Source: Rugalucina vietnamica
Taxonomy: Eukaryota > Mollusca > Bivalvia > Lucinida > Lucinidae
Direction: 5' to 3'
DNA: 64,000 nucleotides
NCBI GenBank assembly: GCA_964017185.1
Contig: OZ024877.1
Span: forward strand, 4,628,006 to 4,692,005
Positions within the stretch are counted from its first letter, which is position 1. Each line of letters opens with the position of its first letter. The notes under the pieces are model-generated. The model saw only the letters and a list, made by a program, of their open reading frames with translations. It had not been told where the DNA came from and ran no database searches. This document shows, piece after piece, positions 1 to 9,600 of the stretch. Position numbers and translations under genes: made by a program.

Positions 1-25
1 GGTTTTGGTGAAAATGAAGGAATTC

Positions 26-62
26 TGATCACTGCTCTAACAGGATCTCAGTTTTATTTTTA
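26..62 (+). mobile_element. 3'-end scrap of hammerhead retrozyme
   Basis: About 37 bp matching the last bases of the retrozyme family (ACTGCTC, then GGATCTCAG, then a T-rich end). The paralogous sequence near 8040 lacks it and reads straight from GAATTC into TCAAATA-like sequence, so this is an extremely 5'-truncated insertion. It supports a fixed 3' end for the family. No ribozyme core is present. Confidence 0.5.
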
Positions 63-216
63 TTCAAATATAAGTATGTCATAGGTGTGGTTACTGAAGT
101 GAATAGCTTCGTTACAGATATCTGGTGAATGCCCATCTGATATGTATTTGTTGGGCGATTCTAGCCACAGCATGCTATTTTGGCATTACGTTATAACATT
201 GAAAATATACTTTAAT

Positions 217-424
217 GTTAAATATATTTGGTCCCATTTAGATAATACTAGTCTTTCTATCGACTACCCTGTTGAAAGTTGCAAAATTTTAGTAATTCTC
301 TTTGGCTCCATGTTGCCAAACCTTAAGGGTCACTGACGAGACATAAATAGTCGAAACCGCGGTATGGCCCATCCCCTTTCTCATTAATGTGTTCACTGCT
401 CTTAAAGGATCTCAGTTTTAATTT
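217..424 (+). mobile_element. Hammerhead-ribozyme retroelement (retrozyme), copy A, monomer
   Basis: A 208-bp non-coding insertion flanked by TTAAT direct repeats (212-216 and 425-429). The empty site is visible twice in this window, in paralogous sequence near 8310 and near 17765, where ...TTAATCA(G/C)CATCAAAC... is continuous. The insert matches the right-hand part of the 365-bp unit at 53694-54059 and so is 5'-truncated, ending in the shared tail GGATCTCAGTTTTA plus T-rich sequence. It contains one complete hammerhead core. A target duplication, a constant 3' end and variable 5' ends indicate retrotransposition of RNA copies. There is no open reading frame, so the element must be mobilised in trans. 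Confidence 0.8.
327..370 (+). ncRNA. Type I hammerhead ribozyme, copy A
   Basis: The core reads stem I GGGTCA (327-332), CTGACGA (333-339), stem II GAC/GTC around a 7-nt loop (340-352), GAAA (353-356), stem III CC/GG with a two-base loop closed by A356-T363, cleavage base A364, and stem I return TGGCCC (365-370). This satisfies the CUGANGA...GAAA...UH consensus with stem I open, which defines type I. The stem I halves pair over six positions including one G-U. The very short stem III is typical of the dimer-active hammerheads of Penelope-like elements and metazoan retrozymes. Self-cleavage would be after A364. Confidence 0.85.
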
Positions 425-429
425 TTAAT

Positions 430-780
430 CAGCATCAAACACTCTGGAACGTCTGGTCTGCAGTTTAATATGATCGATCTTTCCCTCAACAGACCATATC
501 AGGGGCTATAATACTATTATAATGACGAATGTCTGTTTTCTTTAGCTTACCAAAACACTAACGGTCTGCAATCTATTTTCTTTTAGGTATTGATTGTCCT
601 TAACTTATCACTGTTAAGTACCATGGCAGAAGATAAAAATGTAGACCTATGACTTATAAAGACTGAATGCAAGTAAGGATATCAAAAGTGATTGTAGAAG
701 AAGGCAGAATTACTGTTCATAGAATCACTGGCCACACAACAAAATAGACATTGGTCTTTATTACCTCTTGAAGCGACACA
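430..780 (+). repeat. Oldest copy of a local segmental duplication
   Basis: The sequence from CAGCATCAAAC through the CAACAGACCATATCAGG region to about 770 is a diverged paralog of 8310-8690 and of 17770-18300 (and 25218-25750). There is no convincing gene. Flanking sequence on the left (65-216) is also paralogous to 8050-8310, so the whole 1-780 stretch is an old copy of the segment found on both sides of the peptidase gene. Confidence 0.65.
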
Positions 781-980
781 ATCACAGTCTACCAGGGTTG
801 TGGTAATTAAAATTGTAATTGTAATTAATTGCAATTTAATTACATTTTTCAAAATAATTGAAAATAATTGTAATTTAGTCTCTATTTTAATTACAATAAT
901 TGAAATGTAATGAATTACAGTATCAAAAAGGGGAGTAATTCACAGTTACTTTGAATTACTTTCAATTACTTTAAGGAAAA
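781..980. repeat. AATTGTAATT-rich low-complexity tract
   Basis: Repeated TTGTAATT, AATTAATTG and TTACTTTCAATTAC words make an AT-rich tract that is partly self-complementary. No coding potential is seen. The following 980-1680 also shows no gene or recognisable element. Confidence 0.6.
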
Positions 981-1683
981 ACAGCTCTTACGAGTACATA
1001 TATTTAGAGCTTAATATTGTAAGATAGTACAGTCAGTACTTCAAATTATCATGTTGAATATTGTTTCCTTGCATGTCCTATTGAAGTATCTGACCAATTA
1101 TACAGTACTCAAATAGAAAAAAAAATCTCTTAGACATCAGTTACAACAGTAGTCAAAATATGTCTATTCATCTATTAAAACTTTCTTCATCTACTGATAA
1201 AATTAAGTCTTGGGTACTTTTAAATCTTTCCTAACTGACCAATTAATCAACCAAATAATGATTGAGCAAAGAAAGTGTAAAACCTCAAACAATCATTATC
1301 TTTTCTGCCCATGATTGGTGTATTGCCTGCTTGCTGTTAATTTTTCACACCTCACTGACAAAGAATCAGTGACATTCTTAGGGGTTTTATGCCTCGTTTT
1401 CAAAATACCATAACAATGTATCAAAGGTTCTGGTGGTGGTATTTCATGATTAGGGCAAAAGCCCAATGTATTCTGAACCTATAACTATTCTATGTCTTGC
1501 ACAGCTTGATTAGAGTTCGATCTTAACCATAACCATTTTCTCCAGACACGGCCCATTGTGACAAAACTTGGTCACACTGAGCAACCTTGCATGAATATTT
1601 ATTTACCTGTATAAACCTGTTACAACACGGCCTTTAATGAATTTATTTTTCTGATTCACTTTAATGTCCCTTTCAAGATTATT

Positions 1684-2289
1684 TCAGCTCATGTGAGATT
1701 GACCAATCAGTAGGTGGACGAAAACATGAGAACCCAGAGAAAACCAGAGGACCAATGGTCCTGTAAACGCTCACCTGAGACCTGAGATTTATACCATTAG
1801 AATGGTAATATATAACCCCAGAGCAACCTCTGGAGGCAATTTCTTTTTCAAATCATAAAGATTCAGTCCATTTGCCAATTTACTGCAAGTTTTGCCCTAA
1901 CAATTTTCCCCATTCAAATGCGTGGGCAACCTAAGTTGACCTTGCTGTAAAAAGGTCAAGGTCATCCCAGGGTCATGATTTATACACACTTTGTAGAGCT
2001 CCATTGCCTGATGCTTCATGCCAAGTTGCAGAATCATAGGCCTTCTGGTTCTGGAGAAGAAGGTTTTTGCTATTTATAGCCATGGCGGCCATCTTGGTCA
2101 TGTGACCTGGACCGTTTATACAAACTTTCGTTCCCCCTTCCTAAGGATGCTCCATATGAAGTTTGGCTTTGATTGGCCTAGCGGTTTCAGAGGAGAAGAT
2201 CTTTGAAATTATGGACGGACGGACTACGGACAACAGAGCATGGGTATACTATAAGTTCACCTGTGAGCCTTCGGCTCATGTGAGCTAAA
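1684..2289. mobile_element. Dispersed molluscan-type repeat with GACGGACGGAC end
   Basis: The unit opens with GCTCATGTGAG and closes with a GAGCC-TTC-GGCTC hairpin followed by CATGTGAGCT. Before the end it has the TTATGGACGGACGGAC motif found in repeat families scattered through mollusc genomes (family knowledge, not computed here). It also holds an AGGTCA-type direct repeat at 1952-1964. No transposase is present, so it is non-autonomous. Short frames inside it have no coding character. Confidence 0.5.
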
Positions 2290-3157
2290 AACTCCAGGCA
2301 CACCCGCAAACAGAACTTGGCTTGTCTTACATGTGTCTCGTTTCAGTATAATGGTTGTGTCGAAGTGATTATAATCATGAAAGTTATTTTTGATTCGATT
2401 AGATTATGGCCGAGCATCCTTTAATAGGAACAGGTTTTCAGTCATTTTGGGAATGAGCCACGTATTACTTCCTGTACCTAGTACTCTGGGGGGTGGGGGT
2501 TAGTGTGTCTCGGGCACAGCATGGCTCCCCACGATTAAATCAAACCCAGGGCCTCTATTTAGAATCACTTTCATTAAAGAACTGAATGCCTATTTTCTTG
2601 TTTTGATGCCTAACGTGATATAATAAGCAAATAGTTTTATGAGAATGAATGGAAAATTGTGTAAACACCCTTAAAGTTGGTGATTTGAAACTTTACGTCA
2701 CTGTATTGTACCAATGACAAAGACATTTTAAGTTCCAATGGTACTGGCTAATACCAAGACAGTGGTGGCATCGTACCGACCTGACTGAAAAGTTGTTGAT
2801 TTGGAAGTTAATACATTTAAAAAAAAAATAGGAAAACAGTCCACCAATGCTACTGTTAGTGGTGCAAGAGGTTATTGGCCGTGTAAACAAGTGGACAATA
2901 TTAGTATAGAATGATTACAAAAGTTTGTTCCACAGAATGTACAGTCCTCTCATTTTCTGGGGAATGGAACATAAAAAGTGGTTATAAATCAAGCAGATTT
3001 GGGTTAATTTTGGAAACAAATGTATATATCCATTATTTGTACTTTATATATGGCATACATCTTAACTGTTGTTTTGTTTTCTTTTTAATTTTAAGTTAAA
3101 AACAATTTCACATACTTGGGCTCTAGTACTGAGATAACATTTTGGGCTGTAGGGTAC
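2290..3157. other. No gene seen
   Basis: Single-copy-looking intergenic sequence. It has only short spurious frames, a GGGGGGTGGGGG patch near 2490 and an A-tract near 2820. I see no splice-flanked coding exon or recognised repeat. Confidence 0.4.
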
Positions 3158-3256
3158 TGTTCCCCCCAGAGTCCCAGAACGCCATTCACATATTTTATGT
3201 ATAATATGACAATTCATTCATATGCAAAGGGATTTCTTGGGACTCGGGGGGGAACA
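3158..3256. mobile_element. Short MITE with 22-bp inverted ends
   Basis: The left end TGTTCCCCCCAGAGTCCCAG and the right end CTGGGACTC-type complement (TTCTTGGGACTCGG then GGGGGAACA) form near-perfect terminal inverted repeats around about 55 bp of AT-rich core. A 99-bp non-coding element with such ends is a miniature inverted-repeat transposon. I could not define a target duplication. Confidence 0.6.
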
Positions 3257-3741
3257 ATGTTAAATAAATACTTTTCTATTTTTCTATATGTTTAATACAA
3301 AATATGCCGATTTTAACCCCAAAATAAAGCAGTACTTCTATTGAAACAAGAACCTCAATCCAATATCATAAACTATGGACTACCAGCAGACATGTATACA
3401 AAAACAGAAGCATTTGACCAACATTTATTTTTATCAAAATCTGAGGCAGCTATGCATTATGGCCCCCATTACCACCGTCAGAGGTCCTTCATAACTTAAT
3501 GAGATGCATTGTTCAGAGTAGTGTTTTAGGCTATTTAAAGATTAGAAGTCATCTTAACCAAAATGGTCACAAAATTAAACTGCCAAAATTAATCTCTCTT
3601 ATTGACTAGTTAGTTATTCTCCACAAATAAGGTCTCCGTGCTTCTCTAATATATAAAAGATGGAGTGAACTTGAAGATAATGTTTTCCAAATGGGAAACT
3701 GATGGAAATTATTGGTCAAAAATTCTTAATAATGTATCTAT

Positions 3742-5178
3742 TATTGTTTTTTTTTTATTTTCTTTTGCCATTCATTAGAAATCAGGGGTGATCATTCCCC
3801 CCCATCTTTCATCAATAAGCCAGCGTCACAGTCAGCAAACTTATTGCTTCACAAAAGACCATACAAAGCTAGATTTATTGCAAATTCTAGCTCTTGTACT
3901 ACCACTGAACTTTCTAAATTATTAACTTCCTGTCTTACTGCTATCAAATCTCATGTTATAAGATACTGTGAGACAGTGTATGAAACTTCAAATAAAAATT
4001 GGTTTTGGTCAATTAAAAATTCTGGTGAGGTGTTCAGTAAATTGAAGTGTAGAGGGTTCCGTGCGACAAGCTTGTCCACATATGATTTTTCTACTCTGTA
4101 TACAACATTACCACATAATCTAATTAAAGAAAAACTTCTGGATTTGATAGAGTGGACCTTCAAAAGGGCATTAAAAAACTATGGTTCACTTTATTTGGCA
4201 TGTAATGACAGAAAGGCTTTTTTCACTTCCTCTGACCAAAGTCGGTATACACTTTGGTCATGTCAGAATGTATGCGACGCCTTATCCTATCTCCTTGATA
4301 ATATTTATATTAGATTTGGGACCAAGTTATACAGACAAATTGTTGGAATTCCGATGGGTACAAATTGCGCACCTCTCGTAGCTGATTTATTTTTATACTG
4401 CTACGAAAGAGATTTCATGGATTCTCTTAACCATGATAATCAAGCTGATGTTATCGAGGCTTTTAATTCCACATCTAGGTACCTCGATGACCTATTGAAC
4501 ATTGACAACCCTTATTTTGAAGGTATGGTCAATCAAATTTATCCACCTGAACTTCAGTTGAACAAAGCCAATATCTCAGATACTGAAGCCCCCTTTTTAG
4601 ATCTACATCTTTCTGTTGCAAATGGATTTGTTTCTTCTAAAATTTATGATAAGCGCGATGACTTTGATTTTGATAAAGTAAATTTTCCTTTTTTGGATGG
4701 TGACGTTCCTCGTCGTGCTTCTTATGGTGTATACATTTCGCAACTTATTAGGTTTGCTAGAGTCTGCAATCATGTTACAGACTTCAACGCTCGAAATAAA
4801 TGTTTAACGGCAAAACTTCTCCAACAGGGCTATCGGTATCATAAACTTCGAAAAACATTTTCTAAATTTTATCGTAGACACTATGAATTGATTTCCAAAT
4901 ATAATGTTGGGTTAAAGACGCTTTTAAGTGAGGGCCTTTCGGAACCAGAATTTTATGGTGACTTGGTTTACAAATTTAAGAAACTTAAAGGAATTAATGA
5001 TTTTTCTTTTCAGTTCAGAAAAATCATAACACGTTACAAACGTATAGGTTATAACTTGAATGTTATGCGACAGTCTGCATGCTTAGTTTTTAACCCAATC
5101 ATGGTTGATAACTATGCTGCCTTCTTTAATTGCACGCCGGTGGGTCGGGCGTCAGACTCTATGATGGCCCCGACATAA
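3742..5178 (+). CDS. Penelope-like reverse transcriptase, N-terminally truncated
   Basis: The frame is open from 3742 (after TAA at 3739) to the stop at 5176-5178; there is no ATG at the left edge, so the N-terminus is missing or degraded. From the TTG at 3844, about 444 residues follow. They carry LHKRPYKARFIA (finger motif), STYDFSTLYTTLP near residue 81 (first catalytic Asp), GIPMGTNCAP near 168-177, YLDD at 213-216 and PFLDL at 250-254. The IPMGTNCAP and PFLDL motifs separate this from LINE, LTR and DIRS enzymes and point to the Penelope-like group (family knowledge). The C-terminal 150 residues are basic. No endonuclease domain is fused, so it resembles the endonuclease-lacking branch or a truncated copy. 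No internal stop is present, so this copy is young or under constraint, but expression cannot be judged. Confidence 0.7.
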   Translation, partial: YCFFFIFFCHSLEIRGDHSPPSFINKPASQSANLLLHKRPYKARFIANSSSCTTTELSKLLTSCLTAIKSHVIRYCETVYETSNKNWFWSIKNSGEVFSKLKCRGFRATSLSTYDFSTLYTTLPHNLIKEKLLDLIEWTFKRALKNYGSLYLACNDRKAFFTSSDQSRYTLWSCQNVCDALSYLLDNIYIRFGTKLYRQIVGIPMGTNCAPLVADLFLYCYERDFMDSLNHDNQADVIEAFNSTSRYLDDLLNIDNPYFEGMVNQIYPPELQLNKANISDTEAPFLDLHLSVANGFVSSKIYDKRDDFDFDKVNFPFLDGDVPRRASYGVYISQLIRFARVCNHVTDFNARNKCLTAKLLQQGYRYHKLRKTFSKFYRRHYELISKYNVGLKTLLSEGLSEPEFYGDLVYKFKKLKGINDFSFQFRKIITRYKRIGYNLNVMRQSACLVFNPIMVDNYAAFFNCTPVGRASDSMMAPT

Positions 5179-5394
5179 AGCTATTCATTTTAGTTGGTTG
5201 GGGCCGGAGCTTCTTGTCTGTTGCTTGGCCCACCGGGGTCCAACTTGTGTTTTTCTTTTGCTCCGGAGTTAGTAGGTTATTCGGCGCCCAAGGATCTCCA
5301 TCGTCGGGCAGCTTACTCAGTCTGTGAGTCCTGGTTTTTGATTCATCAGGATGTTTATCATGATTTATTTGTTTGTTCTTGATGATTCATTGAC

Positions 5395-5432
5395 TAGTTA
5401 GAGATTCACCACGAGGACCGAATAACTAACTA
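5395..5432 (+). other. Conserved hairpin in Penelope-like 3' region
   Basis: TAGTTAG (5395-5401) and CTAACTA (5426-5432) can pair around a loop containing TTCACCACGAGGACCGAA. The same stem and loop are preserved in the second long copy at 27006-27043 with only a few base differences. It could be an RNA recognition structure for the element's reverse transcriptase. It does not fit the hammerhead consensus. Confidence 0.4.
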
Positions 5433-5810
5433 AATGTTATGAACCACTGCAGAAGCTGAGGGTGAGGTTATCACCATGTAAAACCGGTTTAAGCCCGCCA
5501 GTAACTTTGTGTTACTGATCGTTCCAAGTCGATACTTCTGTGGTGGTTCATTTTGTTTTATGTCTTGGTGTTTAAAATATTTTTGTGCTGTTGGCGCCTT
5601 ATGTATGTTTGCATATTTTTAGTTAAGTTAAGGTAACTGAGTGGCCACCTATTGGGAAAATAGCTGCTCATTCGGCTTACGAAGTGTTTTCATGGTATAA
5701 GTGCCTGATTGTTAGTTTGGTTTTTTCCCACCTTGGTTTTTGGAGTGGGAGTCTTTTTTCTGATTGCGCCTTTTCCTGATCTTTGCCTACTTGTACTTGT
5801 TTACTGAACT

Positions 5811-5812
<2 letters not shown>

Positions 5813-5888
<76 letters not shown>

Positions 5889-6056
5889 GACAGTGATAGA
5901 CAGAGAGAGAGAGAGAGACAGAGAGAGAGAGACAGGGAGAGAGACAGAGACACAGAGAGAGAGAGACAGAGAGAGAAAAAAAAGAGAGAGAGACAGACAG
6001 AGACAGAGACAGAGAGAGAGAGAGACAGAGAGAGGCAGAGAGACAGAGACAGAGAG

Positions 6057-6088
<32 letters not shown>
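5813..6088. repeat. GA/GACA microsatellite
   Basis: About 275 bp of GAGAGA and GACAGACA runs: one strand is all purine apart from the C of GACA. It follows the 3' end of the Penelope-like element directly. Long RERER/SLSLS frames across it are artefacts of the repeat. Shorter relatives lie at 15265-15377 and 22713-22825. Confidence 0.95.
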
Positions 6089-6091
<3 letters not shown>

Positions 6092-6656
6092 CATTCATGT
6101 TTCGTGAACCAGAGTGTAGTGGTAAGCATTTTGCTCATATGCACTGAGTCTCATTTGTCTCTCAGGGCATATAAGACAGCGATACTGGCTGAGGAAATGT
6201 TGAGTTATCTTGACCTAAATGCATGTTAAATCGTTTTGATAAAATTCTATGGAACATTGATCAAATATGTTAAATGCATTTTCACATGTATGCATGTATG
6301 AGTATGTTGAATGTATTTTCTACTACGGAAAGAATTCTGGAAAAGTATCGATATTCTGTTCACCTCTCAGTACCTTGTTTACCATGTTTATTTGCCAAAG
6401 TGGTGTTTAACAAGTACTTATTTCATTAGTTACCTCGTTATTTCTCTATTATACACCATTACATCTATGCCTACACTCAGGCAACAGTCAACATTGGTTC
6501 ACATTAGTTTTATACAAGTGATCCGTCCTTCAGGACAGATCTGTTCTGATTTTAAACGACGGCAGTGTATTTGTACGTCGTTGCGTCCGTTCATGTCATT
6601 GACCATATTATTTAACCGCTCCACAGCCTATTCCGTCTCCAACCGCTCTGGTAGTT

Positions 6657-6985
6657 TTACATCATCCATAGTGCAGATTATATTTTTCTTTTGATCCTTT
6701 GAGATCGGTGAAGATATTTGGAGTATTTCAAATATACTGTACGTTAAGAATAATCATCTTAACATTATTTTGCATATTTGGCCCTTTGGGAATATAAGTC
6801 TTTGATTTAGACTATACTGGTGAAAAATCTTGAAATTGCAGCAATCATGAATGTCTGGCTTTCGCTGCCAGTTTTGTAAAGGGTCACTGATGAAGGTTCA
6901 TTACCCGAAATTGTACAATATGGCCCACCTCTCTTTGAATGTTTTTACTGCTTCCAAAGGATCTAACAATTATATTTTATTTACA
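6657..6985 (+). mobile_element. Diverged hammerhead retrozyme, copy B
   Basis: From ACATCATCCATAGTGCAG to AAAGGATCTAACAATTAT this follows the same order as the 365-bp unit at 53.8-54.1 kb but is much diverged. It contains a complete hammerhead core at 6881-6926. It is absent from the paralogous sequence near 15965. A Penelope-like 3' fragment begins directly after it, so the two either inserted side by side or form one composite. Confidence 0.7.
6881..6926 (+). ncRNA. Type I hammerhead ribozyme, copy B (compensated stems)
   Basis: Stem I is GGGTCA (6881-6886) with TGGCCC (6921-6926); the core CTGATGA is at 6887-6893; stem II pairs GGT/ACC; GAAA is at 6907-6910; stem III is TTG/CAA with loop TA closed by A6910-T6919; cleavage would follow A6920. 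Compared with copy A, stem III changed from CC/GG to TTG/CAA and stem II from GAC/GTC to GGT/ACC, each pair changing on both sides, while the invariant core stayed intact. That covariation is strong evidence for a conserved RNA fold. Confidence 0.85.
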
Positions 6986-6994
6986 GTAATTTTG

Positions 6995-7277
6995 TATGAA
7001 TGATCGTTCCAATGTGATACTTCTGTTGTGGTTCTATTTGTTTTGTGTTTTGGAGTCGACCTTTTGTGCTGTTTGAACCTTATGTACGTTTTCAAAGTTT
7101 TAGTTAAGTTCGGGTAACCGAGTGACCACCTATTGGGAAATAGCTGCTCACTCGGCATACGATATGTTTTCTAAGTGTAAGTACCTAATTGTCAATTAAG
7201 TTTTTCCCACCTCGGTTTTTTGGAGTGGTGATACCTTTTTCATTGCGCCTTTTCCTGATCATTGCTTACTTGTACCT
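6995..7277 (+). mobile_element. Penelope-like 3'-end fragment
   Basis: Starts in the GATCGTTCCA...GATACTTCTG motif and runs to CTTACTTGTACCTC, matching 5515-5798 with divergence. It lies immediately after retrozyme copy B. Confidence 0.65.
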
Positions 7278-7624
7278 CTTCACTTTCACTTAAGTACTGT
7301 CATGACCTTTTAATTGCTCATCCATTACAGTGACCTCTGTATTTCGATAACCGTTGTTAGTTTTATCTGTAAAGTTTTTGAACTGCCATTGCAAAACTTC
7401 ATATGCTTCATTTTGAAACACCTGTTCATAAGATGATCAAATCTTGGCTAGGACAACCTGGCTGTCATGTGTTGTACTGGGTATTTTAAAGTAACCGAGT
7501 TGGTAGACGGATAGGCAGACCCCTTTGTGCCTCAGATAACCGGCTATCTCAAACACTTATCGTATCATATCGAACTCTACGACAAGTAAATGTGATTATC
7601 AAATAATTTGATTTTCTTGTTTTC

Positions 7625-7682
7625 AGTTGGTTCGTTTTGTTTCTCGGTTACATCTTTCCTGATCGTTGCCTACTTGTACCTT
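7625..7682 (+). mobile_element. Penelope-like 3'-terminal scrap
   Basis: About 58 bp ending TCCTGATCGTTGCCTACTTG then TACCTTTT, the family's 3' terminus. Confidence 0.4.
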
Positions 7683-8101
7683 TTCTCCATATAGCGTTCA
7701 GAGAAAGGTGCTGTCTCGTTTCGCCAGGTATTCTTTTTATATATTTGTGCATTCTTAAATGCGTTTTGTTTATTTTTCTTATTTTCCATTTGTGTTTCTA
7801 GGAGAGAGGTTTGTTTCCAATTGTTCCATTAACTGGATTTTACTTTTATATTATAGTGTTTACAAACACATAATACTGCTTTCCGTAAATTCTGTCAATA
7901 AAATCTTCGAGTTGGGGACTTGTGGCAATTTTCTCCTCTTATCATGCAAACCAAACCTTGAAATCATACGGGTGTCAGTAAGTATGTACCATGAAAAACA
8001 TTTCAGTGCATCAGATATGATGCTTTTAGTGAAAAAGAGGAATTCCGTCAATCATCAAATACATATATGTTATGGGGTGTGGTTACTGGCGTGAGCGATT
8101 C

Positions 8102-8241
8102 CACTCACTCGGCATAGGATATGCTTTCCTAGTATAAGTGCCTAAATGTCAATTTAGTTTTTTCCCGCCCCTCGGTTTTTGTAGTGGGAATTTCTTACTG
8201 ATTGTACCACTTCAGTCCTGATCATTGCCTACTTGTACCTT
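8102..8241 (+). mobile_element. Penelope-like 3'-end fragment
   Basis: Starts at CTCACTCGGCATAGGATATG and ends at GCCTACTTGTACCTT. It is a shorter 5'-truncated copy of the same 3' region. Confidence 0.6.
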
Positions 8242-9440
8242 CTGATGAGTACCCACGAGATTTGCTTTTGTGCGGCGATTCTAGTACATGCTATTTTGGC
8301 AGTAGGATACCTTAATCACCATCAAACTCTCTGGAACGTCTGGCCTGCAGTTTAGTATGATCGATCTTTCCCTCAACAGACCATATCAGGGGTATAATAC
8401 TATTAGAATGACGGATGTCTGTTTTCTTTAGCTTACCAAAAGCGATGGAAAAAACATTAATGGTCTGTAACCTATTTTCTTATCTATTGATTGTCCTTAG
8501 CTTACCACTGTTAAGTACCATGGTATTAGAAAATTTGGAGACCTACGACAACGACTGAGACCTACGGCTGACAACGACTGAATACAAAGCGATTGTAGAA
8601 AGATGCAATATTACTGTACAAATAATTATTGACCACAAAACAAAATAAACAAGGGAACCTCAGATATTGTATCTTTATCACCTGTATTACCTCCTGCAGC
8701 GATATGATAATCCCTATATAATGACAGCCGACCATATTGCACCAGCAGCGGCCACAAAATCAATGAACATGAGTACTACAAAATACTTAATGCTACTGTA
8801 GATTTTACCCCTATACCTATAGCACTTACGGCTTATCATTTACTAGAATCTAGTAAAACCACAGTATGGCGTATAGAGAAATCTCAACTTGGCGTGAGTT
8901 TCTGTGGTATTTTATGTTAATTAAGATGTCTATACTGTGGTACGCAAATATCATTCACTAAACTAAGCAAAATACATGATTTAGATTAAATATAAAAAAC
9001 AGATGATTCAGGATAAATTCAGATTGAGCTTGGCTAAATTAATTGTCTGATATCAAGAATTTTCATTAAAAGAAGAACAAATCACTCCATCATCTTTCTG
9101 TTTAAAAAGTATCAATTTCTGAAGATATAGTTTGCCTCGGATTTCAAATGTTAATGAATGCAAAACGATATTGCTTAAAGTTAATTGAACGACATTATCA
9201 TGCAAGAAAATTAATGGTAACATTTGTTAATATCGACTGTGAACGTTTTAGTTTGCAATTCTTACGTTGGTTCTGGAAAGAAGCAATGATTCTCGAGGCA
9301 GACTCGCAGTCTGTCGTCAGCAAGCATAAAAATAATATATTCCACCGTCTGAGTACTCCAGAGCTGTACATATTATATTAAAACGAATATTCAAAGAGGT
9401 CCGAACAGCATATATACGACCTTGCAGTATTAAAATGAAT

Positions 9441-9600
9441 TGATGACGTCACATGAAAACCTAAAAAGCTTTTTCTTTCACTTTACATTTGTAACATTCA
9501 TTTCGTGTGTGACAACACATGATAAAGTACTGTTATAATATAAGAGCAAGTGCAGTCACAAATAACTACATTAAAAAGTCCTAAGCAGCACATCTTAATT
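9441..9600. other. 3' flank of the peptidase gene
   Basis: Minus-strand downstream region of the M13 peptidase. It is AT-rich; I found no textbook AATAAA polyadenylation signal close to the stop codon on that strand. Confidence 0.4.

Larger units (their letters stand above)
3742..5798 (+). mobile_element. Penelope-like retroelement, 5'-truncated, with 3' tail
   Basis: The reverse transcriptase frame (3742-5178) is followed by about 620 bp of non-coding 3' sequence ending at TTTGCCTACTTGTAC. That same 3' sequence occurs as at least ten shorter copies elsewhere in the window, all ending at the same CCTACTTGTAC(CTT) terminus but starting at different points, as expected for 5'-truncated products of target-primed reverse transcription. 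No GIY-YIG endonuclease is visible downstream of the RT. The left border of the element is not resolved; 3260-3740 has no recognisable coding sequence. Confidence 0.65.
6180..9440. repeat. Older paralog of the 15.5-18.9 kb segment
   Basis: Blocks at 6220-6655, 7280-7560, 7850-8090, 8250-8700 and 8880-9420 align in order with 15488-15970, 15985-16140, 16850-17090, 17100-17960 and 18420-18880. They differ by many substitutions and by element insertions private to each copy. The peptidase gene therefore sits between two direct-orientation copies of this segment. It contains no convincing gene. Confidence 0.65.

Noticed and set aside
5677..6147. Long RERER/SLSLS reading frames
   Set aside because: They are translations of the GA/GACA microsatellite in every phase and have no protein character; the same holds for 15100-15528 and 22548-22976.
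8247..8270. CTGATGAGTACCCACGAGA looked like another hammerhead core
   Set aside because: The second half reads GAGA, there is no stem II of the right sequence, no stem I partner, and the bases come from the joint of a Penelope-like fragment with unrelated paralogous DNA.
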